From the NCBI RefSeq assembly GCF_029846175.1, contig NZ_JARWAC010000021.1, forward strand, positions 1 to 64,000: a DNA stretch of 64,000 nucleotides, written 5' to 3'. The position numbers and the translations under genes were made by a program. Shown here in pieces: positions 1 to 10,203 of this stretch. Positions within the stretch are counted from its first letter, which is position 1. Each line of letters starts with the position of its first letter. Source of the DNA: Sphaerisporangium sp. TRM90804. Its GTDB lineage: Bacteria > Actinomycetota > Actinomycetes > Streptosporangiales > Streptosporangiaceae. The notes beneath the pieces were generated by a model. The model was not told where the DNA came from. It was given only the letters and a program-made list of their open reading frames with translations, and did not search any database.

Positions 1-101
1 CGGCGCCGGGAGTGACAGCACAGAGCGGTGCCGGGGTGGGGTCGCGCCGGGTGGGCGGCACGGGGCGCTCGGCCGGCGTCGGGTTTGCTCGGTTGGCGAG
101 G

Positions 102-987
102 TCAGGTGATGTAGCGGTCGGCGGTGGTTATTCGGCCGTCCTTGTGGTGGAGGACCGCCACGCCGCCTTTGCGCAGGTGGGTGTCCTCGATGTGGCCTTC
201 GTGGCGGCGGTCGCAGAGGCCGGTGATGAGTTCGGGCAGCACCTTGCCGTGGCTGCACACGGCGGTGGGGACGCCCTCGTCCATGAGGGAGAGGGCCAGT
301 TCGAGGGAGCGGGTGGCGTCGTAGCGGGTCTCGGACAGCAGGTCGTCGGTGCGGATGCGCAGCGCCTCCCTGGTGCCGTACGGCAGCAGGGTCTGCACGC
401 AGCGGCGGCTGGGGGAGCTGACCAGCGAGCCGGGGCGGAAGGCGTCGAGGATGTCGGCGATCGTCCGGGCCTGCGCGGTGCCGTCCTCGTCCAGGGGACG
501 CAGGTCGTCATCGCCGCTCCAGTCCTGGCGGGCGCCCGCGTACCCGTGCCTGACCAGCACGAACGGCGTGGTGTCGAGCGGCGCGGCCATCAGGCTGCGC
601 AGCAGGCCGGCGTCCCACTCGTAGCTGAGCCGCTCCCGCGCGTCGGCCAGCGACAGCCAGGCGACCTCGTCCACCTCGTCGGAGGGCTCGGGCGTCACCT
701 GCTCGACCACCTGGGCGACCCAGTAGTCGACGCGCTTGAGCCGCCAGCCCCTCAGGTAATGGACCGGCGGCAGGTGGCGGCCCAGCCGGACGCTCAGCCC
801 GGTCTCCTCGGCGACCTCGCGCATCGCTCCCGCGATCACGTGCTCGCCCGGCTTGATCTTCCCCTTGGGAAAGGACCAGTCGTCGTGCTTCGGGCGGTGG
901 ACGAGGGCCACCTCGGGGTCGGCGGCGTCGCCGCGCCAGACGATCGCGCCGCCCGCGTGGATGAGGTCGGTCGGGTGCACCTGAGGC

Positions 988-995
<8 letters not shown>
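102..995 (-). CDS. mutT1: MutT1-like NUDIX hydrolase / histidine phosphatase fusion
   Basis: Two-domain house-cleaning enzyme of 297 aa. The N-terminal NUDIX domain (about residues 10-130) has a complete Nudix box at residues 45-67 (G-x5-E-x7-REVAEE-x-GL). The C-terminal half is a histidine phosphatase with the RHG motif at 149-151 and a second catalytic-type His in CSHGK near 249. In mycobacterial MutT1 this architecture hydrolyses 8-oxo-(d)GTP and diadenosine polyphosphates, and the gene also neighbours ppk there (known for the family). The ATG at 995 overlaps the end of ppk by 8 nt, so the two are probably co-transcribed and translationally coupled. The fusion identity is well supported; the exact substrate is inferred. 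Confidence 0.9.
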
Positions 996-3081
<2,086 letters not shown>

Positions 3082-3143
3082 ATGTCCAAAATGCCCTACT
3101 TAATTGAACGACACGTTAACTGGCCAGCAACGAGGGTTTTAGC

Positions 3144-4277
3144 TTACTCGGGAACCGCGAGCCCGTGGTGCAGCGCCTCGTCGGACACGTGGGGCTGCCG
3201 CTCCGCCATCTTGGCGTCGTGGGCGCGCTGCTTCTCCTGCTCGCGCAGCGCCTTCTCGCGGTCACGCTGCTCCTGCGCCCGGGCCTTCTCCTGTTCGCGC
3301 AGCAGCTTCTCCTGCTCGCGCTCGTCACGCGCTCGCGCCTTCTCCTGCTCGCGCAGGAGCTTCTCGTGCTCGCGCTGCTCGCGGGCGCGGACCTTCTCCT
3401 GCTCCCTGAGCTCCTTCTCCTGCTCCTTCAGCTCGCGCTCGCGGACCTTCTCCTGCTCCTTGAGCTCGCGCTCGCGGACCTTCTCCTGCTCCTTCAGCTC
3501 CTTCTCGCGGAGCTTCTCGAGCTCCCGGAACTCCTTGTCGCGCGCCTTCTCCAGCTCCTTGATCCGCTTCTCGCTGAACCGGGGGGCGGGGACGCGGGGC
3601 TCGGCGGAGGGCGCGGCCGGCGTGGCGGCCGCCCGCGTGGCGGCCGCGGTGAGGGTCGGGTGCGGGTCGAGCCCGTTCAGACCGTTCCACGCCAGGTTGA
3701 CGAGGTGGGCCGCCACCTCCTCGCGGCCGGGGGTGCGGGCGTCCAGCCACCACTGGCCGGTGACCGCCACCATGCCCACCAGCATCTGGGCGTACATGGG
3801 GGCCAGCGTCGGCTCGTACCCGCGGTCGGAGAACTGGTCGGCGAGCACGTACTCGACCTGGCTGGCGATGTCGTTGATCAGGCTCGCGAACGTGCCGGTG
3901 CCCGAGGCGCCTTGGGCGCCCTGGGAGTCGCGCACGAGGATGCGGAAACCCTCGTGCGACTCCTCGATGTACTGCAGGAGCGCGATGGCGGCACGCTCCA
4001 GCCGCACCTTGGGATGACCGGCGTTCATCGAGCCCGACACCAGGGCGAGCAGGCGCTCCATCTCCCGGTCGACGACGACGGCGTAGAGGCCCTCCTTGCC
4101 GCCGAAGTGCTCGTACACGACCGGCTTGGACACCTTGGCGCTGGCCGCGATCTCCTCGATGGAGGTCGCGTCGAACCCCTTCTCGGCGAACAGGGTGCGG
4201 CTGATGCGGATCAGCTGTTCCCTGCGCTCCTTGCCGGTCATGCGGACACGCGAGCGGGGTTCGGCCATGGGTTCCAT
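3144..4277 (-). CDS. TetR-family regulator with long charged helical tail
   Basis: Transcriptional regulator of 377 aa, almost twice the normal TetR length. Residues about 13-70 form a TetR_N DNA-binding domain (RTLFAEKGFDATSIEEIA, then KPVVYEHFGGKEGLY). A ligand-binding/dimerisation region follows to about residue 220 (SHEGFRILVRDSQ, GQWWLDAR). From about residue 234 to 360 the protein is a repetitive Glu/Lys/Arg/Gln helix built from variations of LKEQEKVRERE, with no Pro or Gly, consistent with a coiled coil or ER/K single alpha-helix. The frame stays open upstream of 4277, but the family N-terminus and the desaturase end favour ATG 4277 (4268 is an alternative). It lies 154 bp downstream of the desaturase gene, whose promoter carries palindromes. 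Inference: it represses the desaturase, like fatty-acid-sensing TetR proteins beside desaturases in other actinobacteria. Confidence 0.85.
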   Translation of the reverse strand: MEPMAEPRSRVRMTGKERREQLIRISRTLFAEKGFDATSIEEIAASAKVSKPVVYEHFGGKEGLYAVVVDREMERLLALVSGSMNAGHPKVRLERAAIALLQYIEESHEGFRILVRDSQGAQGASGTGTFASLINDIASQVEYVLADQFSDRGYEPTLAPMYAQMLVGMVAVTGQWWLDARTPGREEVAAHLVNLAWNGLNGLDPHPTLTAAATRAAATPAAPSAEPRVPAPRFSEKRIKELEKARDKEFRELEKLREKELKEQEKVRERELKEQEKVRERELKEQEKELREQEKVRAREQREHEKLLREQEKARARDEREQEKLLREQEKARAQEQRDREKALREQEKQRAHDAKMAERQPHVSDEALHHGLAVPE

Positions 4278-4431
4278 AATGGCTGGCCCGGCGGGTGCGG
4301 CCAACGTCATTGTCTGGATCCTTGTCGGCACGACGGTGTCGAGGGGGTGCGCCGCACCCGGCCCCCGGGGGGCCGGCGCGGCCGCGACGGGGGTGCGGGC
4401 CGCCATGTGGCGGCCCGACAGGGGGCCAGGA

Positions 4432-5373
4432 TCAGCCAACTCGCTTCGCCGCCAGACGCTCGGGGGTAGGCCACCTGACGTCCGTCGCCCATCCCGCCTG
4501 CTCGAACCAGCGGATCACGCGGGCGCTGGGGTCGAGCTGACCCTTGAGCGCGCCGTGCCGGGCGGAGGTCGGGTCGCTGTGGTGCAGGTTGTGCCAGGAC
4601 TCGCCGAAGGACGGGATGGCCAGCCACCACACGTTGCGGGACTTGTCGCGCACCTCGAAGGTCTCGTCGCCGAACACGTGGCAGACCGAGTTGATCGACC
4701 AGGTCACGTGGTGCAGCAGCGAGATGCGAACCAGGCTGCCCCAGAAGAAGGCGGTCAGCGCGCCGGTGAGCGACCAGGTGACCAGGCCGCCGATCACGCC
4801 GGGCAGGATCAGGGACGTCGCCACCAGGTACGGGAAGGCGTGGTGGATGCGGTTGATGTCCTTGTCGTTGATCAGGTCACGCGCGAAGCGCTCGCGGTTG
4901 GTGCGCTCGGAGGAGAACATCCAGCCGATGTGGGCGAACAGCAGTCCCTTGGTCAGGGCCTTCCAGTCGTTGCCGAAGCGCCACGGCGAGTGCGGGTCGC
5001 CCTCCTTGTCGGAGTACTTGTGGTGGCGGCGGTGGGTGGCGACCCAGTCGATGACGCCCATCTCGATCGCGAGGCTGCCCGAGAGCGCCATGGCGATCTT
5101 GAGCTGGCGGTTCGCCTTGAACGAGCCGTGGGTGAAGTAGCGGTGGAAGCCCACGGTGATGCCGAGGCCGGTGAGGATGTAGAAGAACAGGGTGATGATG
5201 ACGTCGCTCCAGCCCAGGAAGCTACCCCAGGCCATGGGCACGGCGGCGACCAGGGCGAGGAACGGCACCGTGACGAAGACGACGAGCAGGAAGCGCTCGA
5301 AGTTGCTCTTCGGCTCTGGCTCGAGGTCGGGTCTCGGTGAGGGGGGAGTCGTGCGGTCTTCTACGACGGTCAT
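4432..5373 (-). CDS. Membrane acyl-CoA / acyl-lipid desaturase (delta-9 type)
   Basis: Di-iron membrane desaturase of 313 aa that introduces a double bond into a fatty acyl chain. All three histidine clusters are visible: HRYFTH (77-82), HRRHH (114-118) and HNLHH in ESWHNLHHSDPTSARHG near the C-terminus. Hydrophobic segments at about 28-50, 58-75 and 165-200 fit the four-helix membrane topology. The ATG at 5373 follows a leader with strong palindromes (5429-5461), implying repressor control. The next gene on this strand is the TetR regulator. Positional specificity (delta-9) and acyl carrier are inferred from the family, not seen. Confidence 0.92.
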   Translation of the reverse strand: MTVVEDRTTPPSPRPDLEPEPKSNFERFLLVVFVTVPFLALVAAVPMAWGSFLGWSDVIITLFFYILTGLGITVGFHRYFTHGSFKANRQLKIAMALSGSLAIEMGVIDWVATHRRHHKYSDKEGDPHSPWRFGNDWKALTKGLLFAHIGWMFSSERTNRERFARDLINDKDINRIHHAFPYLVATSLILPGVIGGLVTWSLTGALTAFFWGSLVRISLLHHVTWSINSVCHVFGDETFEVRDKSRNVWWLAIPSFGESWHNLHHSDPTSARHGALKGQLDPSARVIRWFEQAGWATDVRWPTPERLAAKRVG

Positions 5374-5725
5374 TGGCTACCTCGCGTAGTGATCGGTTCC
5401 CACGGGACGAACTGGAGCTACGTAACCGTAACTTACGCCATCGTAAGTTAGGAAATCCTAAGCTAGGAATGTGGAGAAGATGACGCTTCGGGCCGGATCC
5501 CGTATTGGTTCCGCGTCTTGCGTCCCCCTGCCCACGTTTGATAAAGGGATGCGTTCCGTGACGGCAAAGGGCCGAAGGGATCACCGGGCGCCCGCGGCGG
5601 GCCATGATCGTCCCCGCGCCGGGGCGGCCCTCGATGGAACGTTCTCGGGGCGGGCGCAATGCGCTGGGCGGCGGCGGGCTCGGGTGGGTATCCTTGTCCC
5701 CGCGGTTCAGAAGCTGCTGAATCGG
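5374..5725. other. Intergenic region between desaturase and tRNA-Gln
   Basis: This stretch of 352 bp has no convincing gene. It holds the desaturase leader on the minus strand with palindromic operators at 5429-5461 in a locally AT-rich patch, and then about 260 bp of ordinary GC-rich DNA that must contain the promoter for the plus-strand tRNA-Gln. Open frames crossing it in both directions have no recognisable protein similarity. Confidence 0.7.
5429..5461. promoter_or_regulatory. Two overlapping palindromes upstream of desaturase (probable TetR operator)
   Basis: A perfect inverted repeat has 9-bp arms TAACTTACG (5429-5437) and CGTAAGTTA (5442-5450) around the 4-bp spacer CCAT. It overlaps a second palindrome, TTAGGAAATCCTAA (5448-5461; 6-bp arms, 2-bp centre). 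They lie 56-88 bp upstream of the desaturase ATG in a markedly AT-rich patch. The architecture suits one or two TetR dimers. The neighbouring TetR gene is the obvious candidate; this assignment is an inference. Confidence 0.65.
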
Positions 5726-5798
5726 TCCGGCGTAGGGTAATTGGCAGCCCACCTGCCTTTGGAGCAGGTTTGTCCTGGTTCGAGTCCAGGCGCCGGAA
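5726..5798 (+). tRNA. tRNA-Gln (TTG)
   Basis: A complete cloverleaf of 73 nt. The 7-bp acceptor TCCGGCG pairs with CGCCGGA (5791-5797) and the discriminator is A5798. The D-arm contains GGTAATTGGCAGCC. The anticodon stem CCTGC/GCAGG encloses the loop CTTTGGA with anticodon TTG (5759-5761). The T-arm is CTGG-TTCGAGT-CCAG. CCA is not encoded. It lies upstream of glmU on the same strand. Confidence 0.95.
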
Positions 5799-6006
5799 CG
5801 TCTCCACTCCCCCCGGCGCCGCCGTCTCGGCGCGTCCAGGCCTTCGCCGCAGGTCGGAGGCGATTTCAGCGAGGGGGCTGGTCCCTCGCCGGGAGGCGGC
5901 GGGTATCCTCGCGGTGTCGGATGGATGGCGAAACGGCGCCGTAACGGTTGCCGTGCGTCGTCCGCTTCGTCATGTCTCAGCCGCGACGCCGAGGGAGCCT
6001 CAGTCC

Positions 6007-7524
6007 GTGAGTGTGCCGCGCCCGGCAGCCGTCATCGTCCTCGCCGCAGGCGAGGGCACCCGGATGAAGTCCGCCAAACCCAAAGTCCTCCACGAGCTGT
6101 GCGGCCGCGCGCTCGTCGACCACATGCTGGCCGCCGCCCGGGGGCTCGCCCCCGAGCGCCTGATCGTGGTGATCGGCCACGCCCGCGAGCAGATGCGCGA
6201 GCACCTGGCCGCCACCGGCGCCGACGCCCACCCCGTGGTGCAGGAGGAGCAGAACGGCACCGGTCACGCCGTACGCACCGTCCTTGAGGCGGTCGGCACG
6301 ATCAACGGCACGATCCTGGTGACCTACGGCGACACGCCGCTGCTGCGCACCGAGACCCTGAGCGGCCTGCTGGCCACCCACGGGGCCGAGGGCAACGCGG
6401 TCACCGTGCTCACCGCCGAGGTGCCCGACCCCACCGGGTACGGCCGCATCGTGCGAGACGCCTCCGGCGCCGTCCTGGAGATCGTCGAGCACAAGGACGC
6501 CACCCCCGAGCAGCGCGCGATCAACGAGATGAACTCCGGCGTCTACGCCTTCGACGGGCTGCTGCTCGCCGACGCCGTCAAGCGGGTGTCCAGCGCCAAC
6601 GCGCAGGGCGAGGAGTACCTCACCGACGTGCTGTCCATCCTCCGCGAGGACGGCCACCGCGTGGGCGCGCACGTCGCCGCCGACCACGTCGAGGTCGAGG
6701 GCGTCAACGACCAGGTGCAGCTCGCCTTCGCCCGCCGCGTGCTGAACGACCGCGTCCTGCGCGACCACATGCGCGCCGGCGTCACGATCGTCGACCCCGC
6801 CACCACGTGGGTCGACGTCGGCGTCACCATCGAGCCCGACGCCGTCGTCCACCCGGGCTCGCAGCTCCACGGCCGTACGGCCGTCGGCGCCCGGGCCCAG
6901 GTCGGGCCGGCCACCACGCTCACCGACACCGTCGTGGGCGCGGGCGCGGTCGTGCGCAACGCCGTCTGCGAGGGCGCGGAGATCGGCCCCGACGCGTCGG
7001 TGGGCCCGTTCGCCTACCTGCGGCCGGGCACGGTGCTCGGGCGCAAGGCCAAGGCCGGCGCCTACGTCGAGATGAAGAACGCCCGGGTCGGCGCGGGCTC
7101 GAAGGTGCCGCACCTGACCTACGTCGGCGACGCCACCATCGGCGAGGGCACCAACATCGGCGCGGCCAGCGTCTTCGTCAACTACGACGGGGTCGACAAG
7201 CACCACACCACGATCGGCGACCACGTCCGGGTCGGCAGCGACAACATGCTCGTCGCCCCGGTCGCCATCGGCGACGGCGCCTACACCGCCGCCGGCTCGG
7301 TGATCACCAACGACGTCCCGCCAGGGGCGATGGCGGTGGCCCGGGCACGACAGCGCAACATCGAGGGGTGGGTGTCGCGCAGACGAGGCGGCACGGCCTC
7401 GGCCGAGGCGGCCTCGCGCGCGACCCGCGCGCAGGACGAGGCGGCCGGGCGCCCCCTCGACCAGGACGGGCAGGGCCGCGACATGGCCGGGCCCGCCGGA
7501 GAACGACAGCAGGGGAACGAATGA
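6007..7524 (+). CDS. glmU: Bifunctional UDP-GlcNAc pyrophosphorylase / GlcN-1-P acetyltransferase
   Basis: Makes UDP-GlcNAc from glucosamine-1-phosphate (acetylation, then uridylylation) for peptidoglycan and other glycans. In this 505-aa protein the N-terminal nucleotidyltransferase carries LAAGEGTRMKS (12-22) with Lys26 in KPKVLHE. The C-terminal left-handed beta-helix runs from about residue 260 (hexapeptide repeats, GPFAYLRPGTVLGRKAKAG, NYDGVDKHHT). The frame is open further upstream, but GTG 6007 has a GAGGGA ribosome site at 5991-5996 and gives the family N-terminus; GTG 6013 is an alternative. The tail after about residue 455 is Ala/Arg/Asp-rich and probably disordered, as in other actinobacterial GlmU. 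Operon with prs. Confidence 0.96.
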   Translation: MSVPRPAAVIVLAAGEGTRMKSAKPKVLHELCGRALVDHMLAAARGLAPERLIVVIGHAREQMREHLAATGADAHPVVQEEQNGTGHAVRTVLEAVGTINGTILVTYGDTPLLRTETLSGLLATHGAEGNAVTVLTAEVPDPTGYGRIVRDASGAVLEIVEHKDATPEQRAINEMNSGVYAFDGLLLADAVKRVSSANAQGEEYLTDVLSILREDGHRVGAHVAADHVEVEGVNDQVQLAFARRVLNDRVLRDHMRAGVTIVDPATTWVDVGVTIEPDAVVHPGSQLHGRTAVGARAQVGPATTLTDTVVGAGAVVRNAVCEGAEIGPDASVGPFAYLRPGTVLGRKAKAGAYVEMKNARVGAGSKVPHLTYVGDATIGEGTNIGAASVFVNYDGVDKHHTTIGDHVRVGSDNMLVAPVAIGDGAYTAAGSVITNDVPPGAMAVARARQRNIEGWVSRRRGGTASAEAASRATRAQDEAAGRPLDQDGQGRDMAGPAGERQQGNE

Positions 7525-7600
7525 ACCAGCGCGGCGGTCGAATCGGAGGGTACTGCGGTCCTACGCGGGCACGTACCACGTGTCAGGCGAGGAGGGCGGC

Positions 7601-8581
7601 ATGAGCAGCGGAAAGAAGACCACCGGCGAGAAGCACCTGATGCTGATCTCGGGCCGGGCCTACCCCGAGCTCTCCCAGGAGGTGGCCCAGCACCTCGGCT
7701 TCGAGATCACGCCGACGAAGCTGCACGACTTCGCCAACGGCGAGATCTACGCCCGCTACCTGGAGTCCGTGCGGGGCAGCGACGCCTTCGTCATCCAGAG
7801 CCACTGTGAGCCGATCAACAAGTGGGTCATGGAACAGCTCATCATGGTCGACGCGCTGAAGCGGGCCTCCGCCAAGCGCATCACCGTGGTGCTGCCGTTC
7901 TTCGGCTACTCCCGCCAGGACAAGAAGGGCCGCGGCCGCGAGCCGATCACCGCGCGCCTGATGGCCGACCTGTTCAAGACCGCGGGCGCCGACCGCCTGA
8001 TGTCGGTCGACCTGCACACCCCGCAGATCCAGGGCTTCTTCGACGGCCCGGTCGACCACCTGTTCGCGATGCCCGTGCTGCACCGCTACCTCAGCGGCAA
8101 GCTCGACCCCGCCAACACCACGATCGTGTCGCCCGACACCGGCCGTGTGCGCCTGGCGGAGCGCTGGGCCGACCAGCTCGGCACCTCCGTGGCCTTCATC
8201 CACAAGCGCCGCGACCTCGACGTCGCCAACCAGGTGAAGGTGCACGAGGTCGTCGGCAAGGTGAAGGACCGCACCTGTGTGCTGATCGACGACATGATCG
8301 ACACCGGCGGCTCGATCTGCAAGGCGGCCGACGCCCTGTACGAGCAGGGGGCCACGAACGTCATCGTGGCCGCCACCCACGCGATCTTCTCCGAGCCGGC
8401 CGTCGACCGCCTGAAGAACTCCCGCATCTCCGAGGTGGTCGTCACCAACACGCTGCCGATCGCCGAGGAGAAGCGGTTCGACAAGCTCACCGTCCTGTCG
8501 ATCGCCCCGCTGATCGCACGCGCGATCAGCGAGGTCTTCAACGACGGCTCCGTCACCAGCCTGTTCGAGGGCGACAGCTGA
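7601..8581 (+). CDS. prs: Ribose-phosphate pyrophosphokinase
   Basis: Converts ribose-5-phosphate and ATP to PRPP for nucleotide, His, Trp and NAD synthesis. The 326-aa class I PRPP synthase shows the flexible loop FFGYSRQDKKGRGREPI, the metal/ribose-phosphate region DLHTPQIQGFFDGPVDHL (about 135-152) and the PRPP-binding motif VLIDDMIDTGGSICKA (about 227-242). ATG 7601 is preferred over the in-frame GTG 7580 because AGGAGG lies five bases before it. It follows glmU by 76 bp and precedes rplY, the order usual in actinobacteria. Confidence 0.97.
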   Translation: MSSGKKTTGEKHLMLISGRAYPELSQEVAQHLGFEITPTKLHDFANGEIYARYLESVRGSDAFVIQSHCEPINKWVMEQLIMVDALKRASAKRITVVLPFFGYSRQDKKGRGREPITARLMADLFKTAGADRLMSVDLHTPQIQGFFDGPVDHLFAMPVLHRYLSGKLDPANTTIVSPDTGRVRLAERWADQLGTSVAFIHKRRDLDVANQVKVHEVVGKVKDRTCVLIDDMIDTGGSICKAADALYEQGATNVIVAATHAIFSEPAVDRLKNSRISEVVVTNTLPIAEEKRFDKLTVLSIAPLIARAISEVFNDGSVTSLFEGDS

Positions 8582-8592
8582 CACTCCTCCCC

Positions 8593-8628
8593 TCCGGCCG
8601 GCCGCCGCTCATGGCGTTGCCGGCCGGA
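8593..8628 (+). terminator. Hairpin after prs
   Basis: Inverted repeat TCCGGCCGGC (8593-8602) and GCCGGCCGGA (8619-8628) with a 16-base loop, starting 11 bp after the prs stop. There is no U-tract, as is common in high-GC actinobacteria. It may act as an attenuator or processing site, since rplY follows on the same strand. Confidence 0.5.
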
Positions 8629-8734
8629 CGCGGCGGGTCGGGTAGTCTTTGAGGGTTGTGCGCTCGTAACGCCTCCCGCTAGGGCGGATGAGGGTGTGCG
8701 CCTCCCGTTCCCCAGACTCCCTAGGAGACCTGCC

Positions 8735-9331
8735 GTGTCCGAAGTACGCATCGCCGCCGAGCCCCGCACCGAGTTCGGCAAGGGCGCCGCGCGCAAGATC
8801 CGCCGCACCGACAAGGTGCCCGTCGTCCTGTACGGCCACGGCATCGAGCCCAAGCACCTCACCCTGCCCGGCCACGAGCTGCTGCTCGCGCTGCGCACGC
8901 CGAACGTGCTGATCCGCCTGGAGGGCGAGGGCGTCAACGAGCTGGCGCTGCCCAAGGGCGTCCAGAAGGACCCGCTGAAGGGCTTCCTGGAGCACGTCGA
9001 CCTGCTCCTGGTGAAGAGCGGCGAGAAGGTCACCGTCGAGATCCCGGTCACCACCACGGGCGAGATCGCCCCGGGCGGCCTGCTCGACCAGCAGCTCCTG
9101 TCGATCGGCGTCGAGGCCGAGGCCACGCACATCCCCACCGGCATCGAGGTCGACATCGAGGGCCTTGAGGTCGGCGCGGTCGTCACCGCCGGCGACCTGA
9201 AGCTCGCCGAGGGCAGCACGCTGTCGGCCGACCCCGAGACCGTCATCCTCCAGGTCATCACCGTCCCGACCACCTCCGAGGCCACCGAGGGCGAGACCGA
9301 GGGCGAGAGCACCGAGGGCGACACCGAGTAG
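8735..9331 (+). CDS. rplY: 50S ribosomal protein L25 (general stress protein CTC)
   Basis: 5S rRNA-binding protein of the large subunit, long CTC-type form of 198 aa. The N-terminal L25 domain contains AEPRTEFGKGAARKIRRTDKVP and VVLYGHGIEPKHL. The C-terminal TL5-type beta domain contains VTTTGEIAPGGLLDQ and IEVDIEGLEVG. The tail is a Glu/Thr/Gly-rich acidic extension (TEGETEGESTEGDTE). GTG 8735 gives the classic VSEVRIAAEPR start and has AGGAG at 8723-8727. A hairpin follows, then pth. Confidence 0.94.
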   Translation: MSEVRIAAEPRTEFGKGAARKIRRTDKVPVVLYGHGIEPKHLTLPGHELLLALRTPNVLIRLEGEGVNELALPKGVQKDPLKGFLEHVDLLLVKSGEKVTVEIPVTTTGEIAPGGLLDQQLLSIGVEAEATHIPTGIEVDIEGLEVGAVVTAGDLKLAEGSTLSADPETVILQVITVPTTSEATEGETEGESTEGDTE

Positions 9332-9344
9332 TCCCCGCCGTAGG

Positions 9345-9387
9345 CAGGGCAGCCGCGAGAGCCGGTCACCGGCCCCGGGCTGCCCTG
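9345..9387 (+). terminator. Hairpin between rplY and pth
   Basis: Perfect 10-bp inverted repeat CAGGGCAGCC (9345-9354) and GGCTGCCCTG (9378-9387) with a 23-base loop that itself contains a short GC-rich stem. It lies 13 bp after the rplY stop. A partial terminator is likely; pth begins 38 bp further on. Confidence 0.55.
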
Positions 9388-9424
9388 TTCGGTACCTGTG
9401 CCGAATCGAACAGAGAGGTCTGTC

Positions 9425-10021
9425 GTGGACCGCTGGTTGATCGTCGGGCTGGGCAATCCCGGTCCGGAGTACGCCGGTAACCGGCACAACGCCGGGTTCA
9501 TGGTGGTGGAGGAGCTGGCGGCCAGGGTCGGCGGCCGGTTCAAGGCGCACAGGGCGCACGCCGAGATCGTCGAAGGCCGCCTGGTGGGCGCGCCGGTGGT
9601 GCTCGCCAAGCCGCGCTCGTACATGAACCTGTCGGGCGGCCCGGTGAAGGCGCTGGCCGACTTCTACAAGGTGCCGCCGGCCAACGTGATCGTCGTCCAC
9701 GACGAGCTGGACGTCCCCTACGGAGCGCTGCGCGCCAAGCTGGGCGGCGGCGACAACGGCCACAACGGCCTGCGCTCCCTCACCAAGTCGCTCGCCACCA
9801 AGGACTACCTGCGCGTCCGCTTCGGCGTGGGCCGCCCGCCCGGCCGCATGGACGCCGCCGACTACGTGCTGCGCGACTTCGCCACCGCCGAACGCAAGGA
9901 TCTCCCCTTCCTCGTCGACCGCGCCGCCGACGCGGTCGAGTCGCTTATCACCTCGGGGCTTGAGGCCACGCAGAACACCGTGCACGCCGCCGACCTGAAC
10001 CCGGTCAAGCCGCCCCGCTGA
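9425..10021 (+). CDS. pth: Peptidyl-tRNA hydrolase
   Basis: Cleaves peptidyl-tRNA released from stalled ribosomes. The 198-aa length is typical. The [18 protein letters not shown] signature is present with the catalytic His21 equivalent. HDELDVPYG (about 92-100) carries the catalytic Asp, and [12 protein letters not shown] is the third conserved motif. GTG 9425 is chosen because the family begins directly before [10 protein letters not shown] and AGAGAGGT precedes it; GTG 9398 would add nine residues. It is the last gene of the conserved housekeeping block before the accessory region. Confidence 0.95.
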   Translation: MDRWLIVGLGNPGPEYAGNRHNAGFMVVEELAARVGGRFKAHRAHAEIVEGRLVGAPVVLAKPRSYMNLSGGPVKALADFYKVPPANVIVVHDELDVPYGALRAKLGGGDNGHNGLRSLTKSLATKDYLRVRFGVGRPPGRMDAADYVLRDFATAERKDLPFLVDRAADAVESLITSGLEATQNTVHAADLNPVKPPR

Positions 10022-10203
10022 CACCTCGCACGTGGGCGCGGCTCTCGTGGTGTCCGGGAGCCGCCGGGCCGTTCCGCACGCCGCTGACTGCGCCCAGTCC
10101 GTCCCCGGTGGGCCGGTGTTGTTCTTGCTTTCCCCAAGATTGCGCCATCAGTAGCGCTAGCATCCCTCACGCACCGTATGCGATCGGCCACGTGGAGGAA
10201 CCG

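Noticed and set aside
3165-4469. Leu-rich 434-codon plus-strand frame that looks like a membrane protein.
   Set aside because: It is the antisense image of the Glu/Lys/Arg-rich TetR tail; CTC/CTT-type complements of charged codons read as Leu.
5659-6006. N-terminal extension of glmU by 116 codons through the tRNA-Gln gene.
   Set aside because: It would translate across a tRNA gene. The GTG at 6007 has a ribosome site and gives the family N-terminus.
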